Assembly (NCBI GenBank): GCA_016256075.1
Contig: SDVU01000801.1
Location: 1-10,437, forward strand
Direction: 5' to 3'
From: Dictyocoela muelleri
Taxonomy: Eukaryota > Microsporidia
Length of the DNA: 10,437 nt
Shown: one piece after another, positions 1 through 7,794 of the stretch
Numbering within the stretch: the stretch's first letter is position 1
How the letters are laid out: every line of letters begins with the position of its first letter
Program-made: the position numbers and the translations under genes
The notes under the pieces: model-generated
The model's input: the letters and a program-made list of their open reading frames with translations, nothing else
What the model was told of the DNA's origin: nothing
The model's database searches: none

Positions 1-120
1 AACCTTAAATATTTTTATTATGTCCTCAGTTCTATTCAGCAGTCCAAAAAATTCGCAATATTTCATTTTATTGATTTCACAAAAAAAGGAGCAAAAATTT
101 TTTAATGGATGTTTAATTAT

Positions 121-220
121 ATACCGGTTGGCACTCTTAAAAATTTTTGTTGAAAAAAATGAAATATAAACACTTATTAGTATTATTCCAACAAAAATTT
201 TTGAGAGCGTTGACCATGGT
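121..220. repeat. 100-bp palindromic repeat, MITE-like
   Basis: Two 32-bp arms (121-152 and 189-220) are inverted copies around a spacer of about 36 bases. The inner 14 bases of each arm (AAAAATTTTTGTTG and its complement) match perfectly, and the arms as a whole match at roughly 23 of 32 positions. The layout resembles a small MITE or the tip of a foldback element. The inner part is itself an A/T palindrome, so part of the match is compositional. No target-site duplication was seen. Confidence 0.45.
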
Positions 221-348
221 TCTACCAGTTCATTTCACAATTAATTTAAACTTTTCTTTTAAATCTAAATCAATCATCCTTTTTACCTTTAGTTCTCTAA
301 AAATCAATGAAAAAAATAGCATTGTAATATTTCGCGCGGTGTCATCAT

Positions 349-471
349 TTTCGCCAAATTTTTTTTCGACAAATTTTTTTCGCCAAATTTTTTTTTTCGC
401 CAAATTTTTTTCGCCAAATTTTTTTTTCGCTAAATTTTTTTTTCGCCAATTTTTTTTCGCTAAAATTTTTT
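349..471 (+). repeat. T-rich tandem array of CGCCAAA units (copy 1)
   Basis: About eight imperfect units of the form TTTCGCCAAATTTTTT follow one another, with cores CGCC, CGAC or CGCT and spacing of about 13-17 bases set by variable T-runs. The array ends about 30 bases before the ATG chosen for the downstream MULE transposase. A related array in the opposite orientation lies at 4319-4407, beside another MULE. Both have a similar outer edge (GCGGT, then CATC, just before the first unit). It is read through without stops in the frame of the FLYWCH domain, but a T-rich array with no T-A-purine in most frames would be open by chance. It is probably terminal or leader DNA of a transposon family. 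Confidence 0.7.
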
Positions 472-503
472 TCTATAAATATAAAAAAAGAAGTACCCCA
501 CAA

Positions 504-1907
504 ATGGCAGAGATTATATGGGACGAATATACGAGAAAAAGCTTGGTTCCTAGCCATAATGGATACAAGTTTAGGCTCAAGTTAAGGACAGGCAAAACAA
601 CATATTGGAGTTGTTTCAATGACACTTGTAGTGCCAGGCTACATAATTAAGAAGATGGCGGCTTCAAATTGGTAGTAGATCACAACCATGCCTTGGATGA
701 TCTTACAAATCACCAGAGGCAGTTCGTCTACTATATCAAAGAACAGGAGGCCTCAAATCCTTTTGAGACAGTATACGTTATTCATAACCAGTGTCTCAGA
801 AGGTTATCTGATTCTCTAAGAGATCAAGAAGACAGAAAATCTGTACGCACCCAGTTTGGGTCTTTTAAGCGTTATATAGACATAGGATCTATGCAGAAAA
901 GAGACTGCATTATCCTCAACACCCGCAAGATAAAGCGAAGTTTACGCTTGACAGAAGTAAAGCGGCTACAGCCAATGATCTTGATTTTTTGTTTATTGAA
1001 ACATTCGATAGACAAAATACCATTGTACTTTCAGATGTAGAGTAAATTAGGAAATTTGACCTACTTAATGCTAGCTTATTTATAGACGGAACATTTAAAA
1101 CTTCGAAAACAGTTTTACCAACTGTTATTATCCATGTTTTAAGAGGCAATGTTAGTTTTCCTCTATTCTATTGTTTTCTAGACAATAATAGATATGAAAC
1201 CTACGAAATGATCCTAGGAATGATAGTCTGCAAGCTTCAAGATAATAGCATATCTCTAATACCGGCCACTGTGTTGAAGATTTTGAAGAAGCTATATTCA
1301 AAGCAAATATCAGTATCTTTCCCAATGCTGAGATCAAGGAATGTTATTTTCATTTTGGTCAAGCAATATGGCGGAAATGTGTAAATCTGGGCTTTAAAAC
1401 TTTGTATTCGAACAACCCGGGTTAAGAAAAGTGGTCAAGTTAATCATGGCTTTACCAGTAGTGCCATTGTCTCACATTTATAAAGGTTGGAACCTGTTGC
1501 AAAGAGCAATGCTTCAGATCAAATGTTAGCTTGATAAAAGGTTACTTCGAATCTACTTTGATGTCTAATACACGTCAAATTTTTAGTGTTGCTACTTGGA
1601 ATCACTACAACAATCCAGGTCCAGAAAATAACAGCGCTGAAGGCTTTCTCGATAAAGTCAGCAAGCTAATCAATAAGTAAAATAAAATTTTTATCATGTT
1701 TTACAGACGTTGATCGAAATCCAATTTGAGATGGAAGTGTACTACGACAGATTAGATGCTGGTTTCGCTCCAAAGAAACGAAAAAAAATACATAGTAGCT
1801 GAAGAGACTATTCAGCGACTTAAATGACAGTTAAGCTTAAACAATGGATCTTTGTTGGAGGCTTATATGCTGAGTGTTTCTAATGCCATTAAATTTATCA
1901 TCGAATA
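504..1907 (+). pseudogene. Decayed FLYWCH-MULE transposase (copy 1)
   Basis: This is the relic of a Mutator-like (MULE) DDE transposase, which would cut and paste its element in the nucleus. I take the ATG at 504 (MAEIIWDEY) as the start because the FLYWCH zinc finger follows at once: GYKF, TTYWSC, a second Cys, ARLH, then DHNHA near 675-690. An in-frame TAA at 648 interrupts the finger. The MULE core follows: LFIDGTFKTS (first catalytic Asp, about 1075-1100), then FPLFYCFLDN, then the characteristic YFHFGQAIWRK (about 1345-1380). Next come VVPLSH (about 1457-1473), WNHYNNPGPENNSAEG (about 1597-1643, third acidic residue), a basic PKKRKK stretch near 1770, and a C-terminal tail ending in TAA at 1905. 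Several frame changes and stops separate these blocks, so no protein can be made. The family assignment is firm. The element ends were not found. Confidence 0.88.
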
Positions 1908-2541
1908 AAGGTCAGATTTATAAGTTTTATATGTATAATTTCCCCTGTCGTGTTTTGCGTTAAATGATTTATTAAGTGTAGACACCATTGGGATTTTATC
2001 TGTTTTTCTTATAGTAGCTTTAGAGTCTGGTATAAATTAAAAATATATGTAACCGTTTAGACAGCTTAAATGCATTTAAAAGTTGTATTAGCACATGACA
2101 TTTAATTTGACCTGTTAAGCGTTTGCCATTTTTATTCAGACGCGGGCTCCTTAAGCACTATATTGAGATGATATTATCATGGGAAGATGATATCCTCCAT
2201 TATTATTTCTTCTGTGCCGAACAAAACAGTTTTTTGCTTTAATTTAACTCGACTTATTAATACTTTACTTTTTATCTTGGTTAATCCCAAAAAGAGTAAA
2301 CGTAAAGACAGACACTTGTTGACTAATAATCGGCTCTATCTCTAGATTGTATGTAAGATCATTTAGGTTAAACATCTATAAGGTCTTCTTAATTATCATC
2401 TACATTTAATAATCTAGTATTTTCTACATCAAAATATTAAGAAAACACTATCTTGTTGAAGGATCATTTTTCATCAATACTGCAATCGATCTTTGATAGT
2501 CATTAAACTTTATATCTAACATTTAGTCTGATGCTTGTTTT
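1908..2541. other. Intergenic DNA, nothing recognised
   Basis: About 630 bases between the two MULE relics. All frames are broken and I recognise no domain, RNA gene or clear repeat. Base composition is slightly less extreme than the A/T-run-rich stretches further right. It may contain the 3' end of the first MULE, but no inverted partner of its left side was found. Confidence 0.5.
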
Positions 2542-2616
2542 AATGTCGAAAAGCTTCTTTAATACTGTCTCTACGTGTCATATGTATATAACTTAATACC
2601 ATGCGTAAGACCAATG
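2542..2616 (+). repeat. Direct repeat flanking MULE 2, left copy
   Basis: This stretch reappears in the same orientation on the other side of the MULE at 4196-4271. The core, 2551-2616 against 4206-4271 (AAGCTTCTTTAATACTGTCT to GACCAATG), matches at 65 of 66 positions, and AATGTCG upstream of it also matches with one base gained or lost. It lies six bases from the left terminal inverted repeat. It is far longer than the 8-10 bp target duplication usual for MULEs, so it is not an ordinary target-site duplication. Confidence 0.85.
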
Positions 2617-2622
2617 CGGTGG

Positions 2623-2692
2623 GCGGTATCTTTTCCATGGCCAAGATACCGCTAAACTCGGCTAGCATTAAAAACAGCGGAAACTGGGCCAG
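2623..2692 (+). repeat. Left terminal inverted repeat of MULE 2
   Basis: It begins GCGGTATC and ends AAACTGGGCCAG. Its first 30 bases form an imperfect palindrome (TTTTCC where the right copy has TTGGCC). It matches the complement of 4117-4186 at 64 of 70 positions with no gaps. Confidence 0.9.
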
Positions 2693-2796
2693 AAAATATA
2701 AAAAAATTAAAATAATTTATTCAAGTTTCCATGACAAAATCTTGTTTATCATTATAAAAAATTCAAATTCCTCATAAAATATATAATTCATTGTTA

Positions 2797-4116
2797 CTAT
2801 ACGTAATTTATCATTTTTTTTCAATAACATTTTTGTTAATAATAATATTATTTTTTGTTTGTATCAAAGTTACCCGAACTTTTTCATTTTCTTGTTTTAA
2901 AATTTCTAAAAATTTTCCAAGATTGATATGCGGTATATTGCATTTAAAATTCAAACTTCTGTGCCACGCTTCTAATAAATTGGTTGTCCTAGGTATATTT
3001 GATAAAACTCTAAAATTGCAATTCCAAAAATCAATATCGAATAACGGTTTCTTGTTGTTTCCCCCGACATAAGTTTTCTGGAAATATTTAAGAAAAACTA
3101 TTTAAATTTTCAGGTATTTCTCCTTCAATTTTATTTTTTAAATTATAAAACACATCTTCTACTTTATGTTTAGGAACAAAAGCTAGATTAAAAAATTTCT
3201 GATTAAATTATTAGTACTTGAATTAGATAAATACTCAGATGAGAGGTTTAGTCTTTGCAGACTTCTCCATATTGACTGGCCGAAATGAAATGAACACCCA
3301 AATAAATTAGCTAGAGAAAATCTTGCATAAAGCAGATTTTAGTGCAATTTCAAAATCTATAATTATATTAACAAATGAACAACCTGTCAAATCTTTAAGC
3401 ATTTTAAAACTTTCAGAATATGACTCTTCTGTTTTATCAATTTATAAAATATAACACAAAGGAAAAAATTTTCCGAATAAATAACAATTAATCGTTATTA
3501 ATTGACAAAAGTTTGAAGGTACTGACCAAAATGTACCGTCAATCAATACAGTCGAGACACTTTTTAACAAATTGAAATTTTTAGAGGATAAAAACACAAA
3601 AAATCGTTTTATACTATGCACACCTTTGTCATATTGGAGAAATTTATCATTTCGTAAATCTTTATAAAAAAATTTCAGGAATATCTTCGAAATTTGTTTC
3701 CAGCATACTAAGCTCTTTTTTTTAAGTTTTGTACATTTGTCTAAAAGATTTTTGAATTTTGGCAACTTAGTCAACACTTCTTCGTCTAGCATTGAAGTCA
3801 CATCAGTTACAATTTTCATGTTTGTCGCTTGTGTTTTTTCAGCCCTTTCCTTTATTATATTTAAGGCCTTACACTTTTCAATCATTATATAATCCTTAGA
3901 ATGGTTGTGTTGTTCCATAGATGCCTCGAATACAAACTGATCATTTATAATCCCAGTCGCTCGGCATTTTCTGTTTGTACATCTCCAACCATCTTTACGA
4001 TTACTTATATTATCTTTATTATATATATAACCATTGCTTTCTAGATTTCCATTACCTTTTTGATTTTTTATTAGTTGAAAGTTCTTCAAGGGTAATAATA
4101 TTTGAATTTTTATAAG
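2797..4116 (-). pseudogene. FLYWCH-MULE transposase of MULE 2, disrupted
   Basis: The reading frame is open from 4446 down to a TAA at 3442, but the part upstream of 4116 only translates the TIR, the direct repeat and the CGCC array, so I do not count it as protein. The recognisable part begins with a FLYWCH finger: NGYIYNK, WRCTNRKC, then QHNHSK. A helical region and the MULE core LIDGTFWSVPSNF with FFPLCYIL follow, up to the stop at 3442. Beyond the stop the match continues with DFEIALKSAL, and in another frame CSFHFGQSIWRSLQ (about 3270-3310), LAFVPKHKVEDVF, and IPRTTNLLEAWHRSLNF (about 2950-3000). It ends at a TAG at 2797-2799. At least one stop and several frame changes separate the blocks. 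No Met lies between the TIR and the finger, so the original start is unknown. Length, about 440 codons, is normal for a compact MULE transposase. Confidence 0.88.
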
Positions 4117-4186
4117 CTGGCCCAGTTTCCGCTTTTCTGAATGCTGGCCGAGTTTAGCGGTATCTTGGCCATGGCCAAGATACCGC
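4117..4186 (-). repeat. Right terminal inverted repeat of MULE 2
   Basis: It is the inverted partner of 2623-2692. The outermost 30 bases (4157-4186) are a perfect palindrome built on GCGGTATCTTGGCCA and its complement, so this end alone could form a 15-bp hairpin or cruciform. Confidence 0.9.
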
Positions 4187-4195
4187 CATGATGTC

Positions 4196-4271
4196 TCAAT
4201 GTCGGAAGCTTCTTTAATACTGTCTCTACATGTCATATGTATATAACTTAATACCATGCGTAAGACCAATG
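4196..4271 (+). repeat. Direct repeat flanking MULE 2, right copy
   Basis: Same-orientation copy of 2542-2616, starting about ten bases outside the right TIR. One mismatch falls in the 66-bp core (ACATG here, ACGTG on the left). The two copies are more alike than the two TIRs of the element they bracket. Confidence 0.85.
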
Positions 4272-4318
4272 GTGTAAACAAGAACATTTTATGTGATCGT
4301 CGAAACTTCAGGAAAAAA

Positions 4319-4422
4319 GTTTGGCGAAAAAAAAATGGCGAAAAAAAAAATTGGCGAAAAAAAAAATTGGCGAAAAAAAAATTTGCCGAAAAAAAAATTT
4401 GCCGAAATCGGATGGAACCGCC
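4319..4422 (-). repeat. T-rich tandem array of CGCCAAA units (copy 2)
   Basis: About six units of TTGGCGAAAAAAAA or TTTGCCGAAAAAAA, which on the minus strand read TTTCGCCAA or TTTCGGCAAA between T-runs. The outer edge at 4408-4422, read on the minus strand, has GGCGGTTCCATC before the first unit, like the edge of the array at 334-349. It lies about 130 bases upstream of MULE 2 in that gene's direction, parallel to the position of copy 1 relative to MULE 1. Confidence 0.75.
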
Positions 4423-4424
4423 AT

Positions 4425-4496
4425 GAACATCCTTAGATATGACCATCTTTAGATATGAACATCCTTATATATGGACATTTTAAATATAAACATCCT
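4425..4496 (+). repeat. 16-bp minisatellite, cluster 1
   Basis: About four and a half units of GAACATCCTTAGATAT (4425, 4441, 4457, 4473, 4488), the fourth one base short. The last unit stops at AAACATCCT, directly against the inverted repeat that starts at 4497. Confidence 0.85.
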
Positions 4497-5111
4497 GGTT
4501 CATGCCAGTTTAGTGTTTTTTTTAAATTTTCATGTCGTTTTTGAATTTTCATGTGGTTTTTGAATTTAGTGTTATTTTAAAAAATTGAATACGACACCTA
4601 AAACACAAAACTATTGAAAAATTCAGTAACGAAAATACACTTTCATGTTAATTACAAGGAAATTAACTGTATTTGTGATTAAATACTTTGTAATAAGAAT
4701 GAAATGTGAATATGGGATTCAATTCATTACTTAAAAAACATAATTTCAGATAATGAAAGGAAAAATCCGGCTAAAGTTTTTTTTCCCACAGCTATAAAGA
4801 TGCCCCCCAGAAAAAAAAATTAAAAATAATAATTTGTATATTTTATATGGCTAGCAAAATTTTGATTTAATAATTTTTTTTTATCAAGGTGTTTCCCCCC
4901 TGTGGGGAAAAAATACCTTGATCCCAAATTCCTGATAAAAAATACTGATCATTTAGTAAATTTTTTGATTATTTTTAACAGGTGGTGATTAATGAAAATG
5001 TTCCACGTAAGACAAAAAAAATTCCGAGAATTTTGTTTTATTTTTATTTTGTTTTTAAATTTTTCAAAAAAAACATGAAAATTGAAAAACAACACAAAAC
5101 TGGCAAGAACC
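4497..5111. mobile_element. MITE-like element inserted in the 16-bp minisatellite
   Basis: The ends form inverted repeats of about 40 bases. The left end starts GGTTCATGCCAGTTTAGTG and the right end, read backwards, starts GGTTCTTGCCAGTTTTGTG. Both then run through T-rich DNA to ATTTTCATG. Minisatellite sequence containing CATCCT lies on both sides (ending at 4496; 5113-5120), which fits a short target duplication inside one unit. The 615-bp interior has no coding capacity. It includes a duplicated TTTTCATG(T/G)-type stretch near the left end (4527-4565) and a strong hairpin at 4883-4922. Transposon superfamily unknown. Confidence 0.6.
4883..4922. repeat. GC-clamped hairpin inside the MITE
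   Basis: ATCAAGGT at 4883-4890 pairs with ACCTTGAT at 4915-4922, and inside them GTTTCCCC pairs with GGGGAAAA around a short loop. A T-run precedes the stem. It looks like an internal secondary-structure motif or the footprint of an excised palindrome. I see no gene next to it, so I do not call it a terminator. Confidence 0.6.
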
Positions 5112-5135
5112 ACCATCCTTAAATATGAACATCCT
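5112..5135 (+). repeat. 16-bp minisatellite, cluster 2
   Basis: One and a half units (ATCCTTAAATATGAACATCCTT pattern) continue the cluster that the element at 4497-5111 interrupts. Confidence 0.75.
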
Positions 5136-5237
5136 TACGCAGATTCCAAATTCCTAGAGAAAAGAATAATAAATTATGCCTCACCCCCCGAAAAAAAGAG
5201 AATTTATTATGTATTGTTAGTGAAAAAAGGAAAAAGG

Positions 5238-5310
5238 TTCTTGTTGTGGATGATTTTATTTTTGCAATGAATAGGCGATTTCCAAATGGAAAAACATGTT
5301 TGAAGACCTA
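5238..5310 (+). pseudogene. Possible FLYWCH zinc-finger remnant
   Basis: A short stretch in one plus frame reads VVDDFIFAMNRRFPNGKTC (about 5241-5300). This resembles the front half of FLYWCH fingers (VDG-Y/F-x-F followed by R and NGKTYW-C). The expected Trp-x-Cys, the second Cys and the HNH pair are not visible, and the frame soon closes. It could be a fourth MULE relic on the plus strand or a chance match. The surrounding DNA (5136-5592) has no other recognisable coding sequence. Confidence 0.3.
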
Positions 5311-5592
5311 GACCTGAAAAAAATGTTTATGTTAATCAAGAGAAAAAATTTCAAACCTTAGGCTGAAATACTAAAATTGGTAAATACTCTTCTAAATTTA
5401 ATTTATTAACTAAAAGACACAATTAAATTTAAATTTTAAAGTAATTTTATTTGTCTTTCTTTATTTAATCTATTCGAAAATCAAATTCTCTTGAATATAA
5501 CAAAAAAATTTATGTAAAATTTAATTTTGCTCTTACTTTTTTAAGATTAGAAAAGGTTATAAATTTTTTATTTTTTACGTATTGAAATTGAA

Positions 5593-5696
5593 CCACATCC
5601 TTAAACATGAACATCCTTAAATATTGTGATCCTTAAATATGAACATCCTTAAATATTGTCATCCTTAAATATGAACATCCTTCAATATGAACACTG
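5593..5696 (+). repeat. 16-bp minisatellite, cluster 3 with 32-bp alternation
   Basis: Six full units plus a half unit (5593, 5609, 5625, 5641, 5657, 5673, 5689). Units starting GAAC alternate with units starting TGTG or TGTC in the middle of the array, giving a 32-bp higher-order period. Most units share ATCCTTAAATAT exactly. Confidence 0.9.
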
Positions 5697-5984
5697 TTTT
5701 TTTTTTTAAATTTAATAGTAGATTAATTAACAGATAATGACTTTTTCCCTTAAAAATTAAATTAAAAAAAATAATTTTTTTAATAAAAATCATTATAATT
5801 TTTATATTTCAAAAAAATTTAAGGCTTGTTTAGAATATGGCTCAAATTAAAGGAGACAACCTTTAATAAATATTTGATAAAAAATTAAAATTATTAACAA
5901 AATATGCATATTTTAATTATTTCATTTAAAACTAATTCCGAAATTTTAATAAATATATTCTTAAAAACTCTTCACGATTTGCTT
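5697..5984. other. AT-rich spacer
   Basis: Almost entirely A/T runs. No frame, repeat or RNA feature could be supported here. It may hold the 3' end of the Merlin relic, but no TIR was recognised. Confidence 0.5.
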
Positions 5985-6480
5985 TCATCAAAAGCATTCT
6001 TCGGAATGTATATTCTATAAGTTAATCTGCGATATTTTAACGTTTTATACCATGTTCTTTACGCATAGATGCCTTTAAATGTGAAAAAATCCACCGATAT
6101 TATTCATATATGCTCTATCAAAATTAATAAATCACCTACTATGATTTAAAAATTTATGATTAAGGCGCAATTTTCAGATACTTCTCCTATATTGTATTTA
6201 TAGGATGTGAAATATGCTTAAAAAACCTTTTTTTCTCATTTAATACAATTTAAACGATCAATTTGCATATTTTTAAAACGACAAAGTGAGAATTGCGATT
6301 TTTCACTCAAATAAGTGCTCAAAATATCCAAACAGTATCCTTAGTTTAATCATCAGCACTATTTGGATATCTTATCAGTTCATTTATACAAATTACTGTT
6401 TCATCAACTTATACAACTTTATTACGACTTCTGAGAAAAATAGATTTTTTAGAAGAATACAATTCATAACATTTTTTTAA
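5985..6480 (-). pseudogene. Decayed Merlin/IS1016-type (ISXO2-like) transposase
   Basis: Minus-strand blocks match the DDE domain of Merlin-type transposases, the eukaryotic relatives of bacterial IS1016/IS1595 elements. They come in the right order: RSRNKVV-x-VDET (6397-6432, first catalytic Asp in VDE at 6400-6408), then TVWIF-x-ALI (near 6310-6336, family form WVFGGI), NHKFLNHSR-x-FINFDRAYMNNIGGFF (about 6080-6155, family form VNHS...FV-P-TG-HTNNIEGFW), and RHLCVKN (about 6060-6080). The final acidic residue of the triad is replaced (NNIGG where the family has N-x-IEG), and the SD-x-W-x-AY block with the second Asp is missing. Many stops lie between blocks. The N-terminal zinc-binding part, expected at 6480-6900, could not be recognised. 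This is an old copy. Confidence 0.72.
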
Positions 6481-6968
6481 TAGAAAAAATAGTTGAATTT
6501 GATACACCATGATACCTACTTGGTTGTTTATAAAATGATTAATTTTCATCAGATATATAATATGCACTAATTTTGTTATTTCTAAATTGATGTTTGTAAT
6601 CGGTTCTTTTCGAAGACATTATGAATTTTTACAACTATAGTGATTTTTTATTTTTCTTGTTATGATATGTATAAAGAAAGACAAAAAAATTAACAGAGTG
6701 TTGTTGCGATTTAAAAACGCTTTTTCTATTAAATAATTCTTTAAAACACTAATATTCATAAAAATTATATACAAAATATCAAAACTCATAAGGATAAAAA
6801 ATTAAAAAAAAGAAAAAAATTGGTTTTGTTTAAAATGTGCCCCATTTTTTGCATCTTTCGAAAAATTTTTATCACAAAAAAGAATCTTTCGAAAGAAAAG
6901 CAAATTTTTTGAATTAAAAAAAATACACATATGCATTTAAAATTATTAGAAAAATATTTTGATTCTAC
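6481..6968. other. AT-rich DNA, possible lost 5' half of the Merlin relic
   Basis: The N-terminal part of a Merlin transposase would lie here on the minus strand, but I could not find its Cys-x-x-Cys finger in any frame. No tandem repeat or RNA gene is visible. Confidence 0.4.
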
Positions 6969-7114
6969 CTTTTCTTAGGGATCTCCTTTCTAAAAAAAAT
7001 CATAAACTAAGATATGACATTTAGAAGAGATAATAAAAAAAAATTAGAATTCCGCGCTAATGTCAAATTTCGATGTTTTTACATTTTTTCTAGAGAGGAG
7101 GTCAATAAGAAAAG
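6969..7114. repeat. 146-bp inverted repeat, MITE-like
   Basis: Arms 6969-7021 and 7059-7114 are imperfect inverted copies. The left arm starts CTTTTCTTAGGGATCTCCTT; the right arm, reverse-complemented, starts CTTTTCTTATTGACCTCCTC; both end in GACATT. The spacer is 37 bases. Several substitutions and a small length difference separate the arms. A small non-autonomous transposon is likely, but no target duplication was established. Confidence 0.6.
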
Positions 7115-7234
7115 AAACCCAAATATTATAAATAAATTTAAAAAAAATAAATTTTATTTAAAAAAATTAAAATTTTGCTAAAGGAAAACCCTTGGTGGTA
7201 GGCATCTTTCAACAGATTCCCTTAACGTTGGCAC

Positions 7235-7312
7235 GAACTCGCTAGCACTACAAAAATCCCGAACTCGCCAGTACTACAAAAATCCCGAATTCGCCAGCAC
7301 TGCAAAAATCTC
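7235..7312 (+). repeat. Three tandem copies of a 26-bp repeat
   Basis: Units at 7235-7260, 7261-7286 and 7287-7312 follow the pattern GAACTCGCCAGCACTACAA, then AAATCCC. Unit 2 differs from unit 1 at two positions and unit 3 differs at a few more. A broken fourth start (GACTCGAC) follows. The array is richer in G and C than everything around it, and no coding frame continues beyond it. Confidence 0.85.
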
Positions 7313-7497
7313 GACTCGACAAAAATAAATTTTTAGAAATTATAATTAAAAACAATTTAATCATCACCTAGTTTCCATTTGCACACCTTTTAAATAACAT
7401 ATTTTATTTATCACCATCTAATATAGTTTATTTTTTTGATTGTAGTTTTTTAAATATATTTATACAGAATAATAATATTTGTAATAAACATGTCACT

Positions 7498-7794
7498 CCC
7501 TTCAGTTATCTGTATATACTTAAATCTTATTAATTCTTCTACTTTTTGTAATATAGAAATAAATCTCGAAATATTAGAAGAATATATTCCTCACTAATAA
7601 TTAAGATCTGTATGCCAACATTCACATGAATTTGTTGTACGAGGAATATCAAATAATAATCTATCATAAAAAGACAAAAATCTAATTTCATATATAGGTT
7701 CATTTTTTGTTTTAGAAATGTCGGTTCTAACAATCCTTTTATATCCCTCGCCCTTTAAAAGAATATCGTAAACTAGGCAATATGGCATTAGCAA
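7498..7794 (-). pseudogene. C-terminal fragment of a third MULE transposase
   Basis: On the minus strand, YDRLLFDIPRTTNSCECWHTDLNY (about 7600-7670) matches the block around the last catalytic acidic residue of FLYWCH-MULE transposases (family form IPRTTNSCEGWH). Here the Glu is kept and the Gly is Cys. After a frame change, NISRFISILQKVEELIRF-x-YIQITEG (7498-7590) matches the helical tail that follows in such proteins. Upstream the frame runs into the large hairpin at 7723-7960 and no earlier transposase block is seen, so only about the last 95 codons remain. The wording differs from the equivalent part of the transposase at 2797-4116, so it is a separate family member rather than a recent copy. 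Confidence 0.75.

Larger units (their letters stand above)
2623..4186 (-). mobile_element. Mutator-like element (MULE 2) with palindromic 70-bp TIRs
   Basis: A 1564-bp DNA transposon bounded by 70-bp terminal inverted repeats (2623-2692 and 4117-4186, 64 of 70 matching). It encodes a FLYWCH-MULE transposase on the minus strand (2797-4116). Each TIR begins with a 30-bp palindrome, perfect at 4157-4186 and with two changes at 2623-2652. No matching 8-10 bp target duplication is visible beside the TIRs. Direct repeats of about 75 bp flank it instead. The transposase is broken, so the element cannot move on its own. Confidence 0.85.

Noticed and set aside
147-503. N-terminal extension of the first MULE frame, including a Phe-rich repeat
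   Set aside because: Its first part is A/T-run DNA and its second part is the T-rich CGCC array, which is open by composition in most frames. The FLYWCH finger begins right after the ATG at 504, which is a more natural start.
345-557. 70-residue lysine-rich frame on the minus strand
   Set aside because: It is the complement of the CGCCAAA array and has no independent support.
916-1337. Two minus-strand frames opposite MULE 1
   Set aside because: Both are antisense to clearly conserved transposase blocks on the plus strand.
2791-3072. 93-residue plus-strand frame with a hydrophobic start
   Set aside because: It lies opposite the C-terminal MULE 2 blocks (IPRTTN...WH, LGKFLEILKQ), so it is an antisense shadow. 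The hydrophobic start reflects the complement of A-rich codons.
4883-4922. Rho-independent terminator
   Set aside because: The hairpin sits inside a non-coding transposon of a eukaryotic genome, with no gene ending beside it.
5082-5270. 62-residue plus-strand frame
   Set aside because: It begins in the MITE right end, runs through minisatellite and shows no domain. The nearby FLYWCH-like stretch is in another frame.
6286-6480. 64-residue plus-strand frame
   Set aside because: It lies opposite the VDE and WIF blocks of the Merlin relic, which read on the minus strand.
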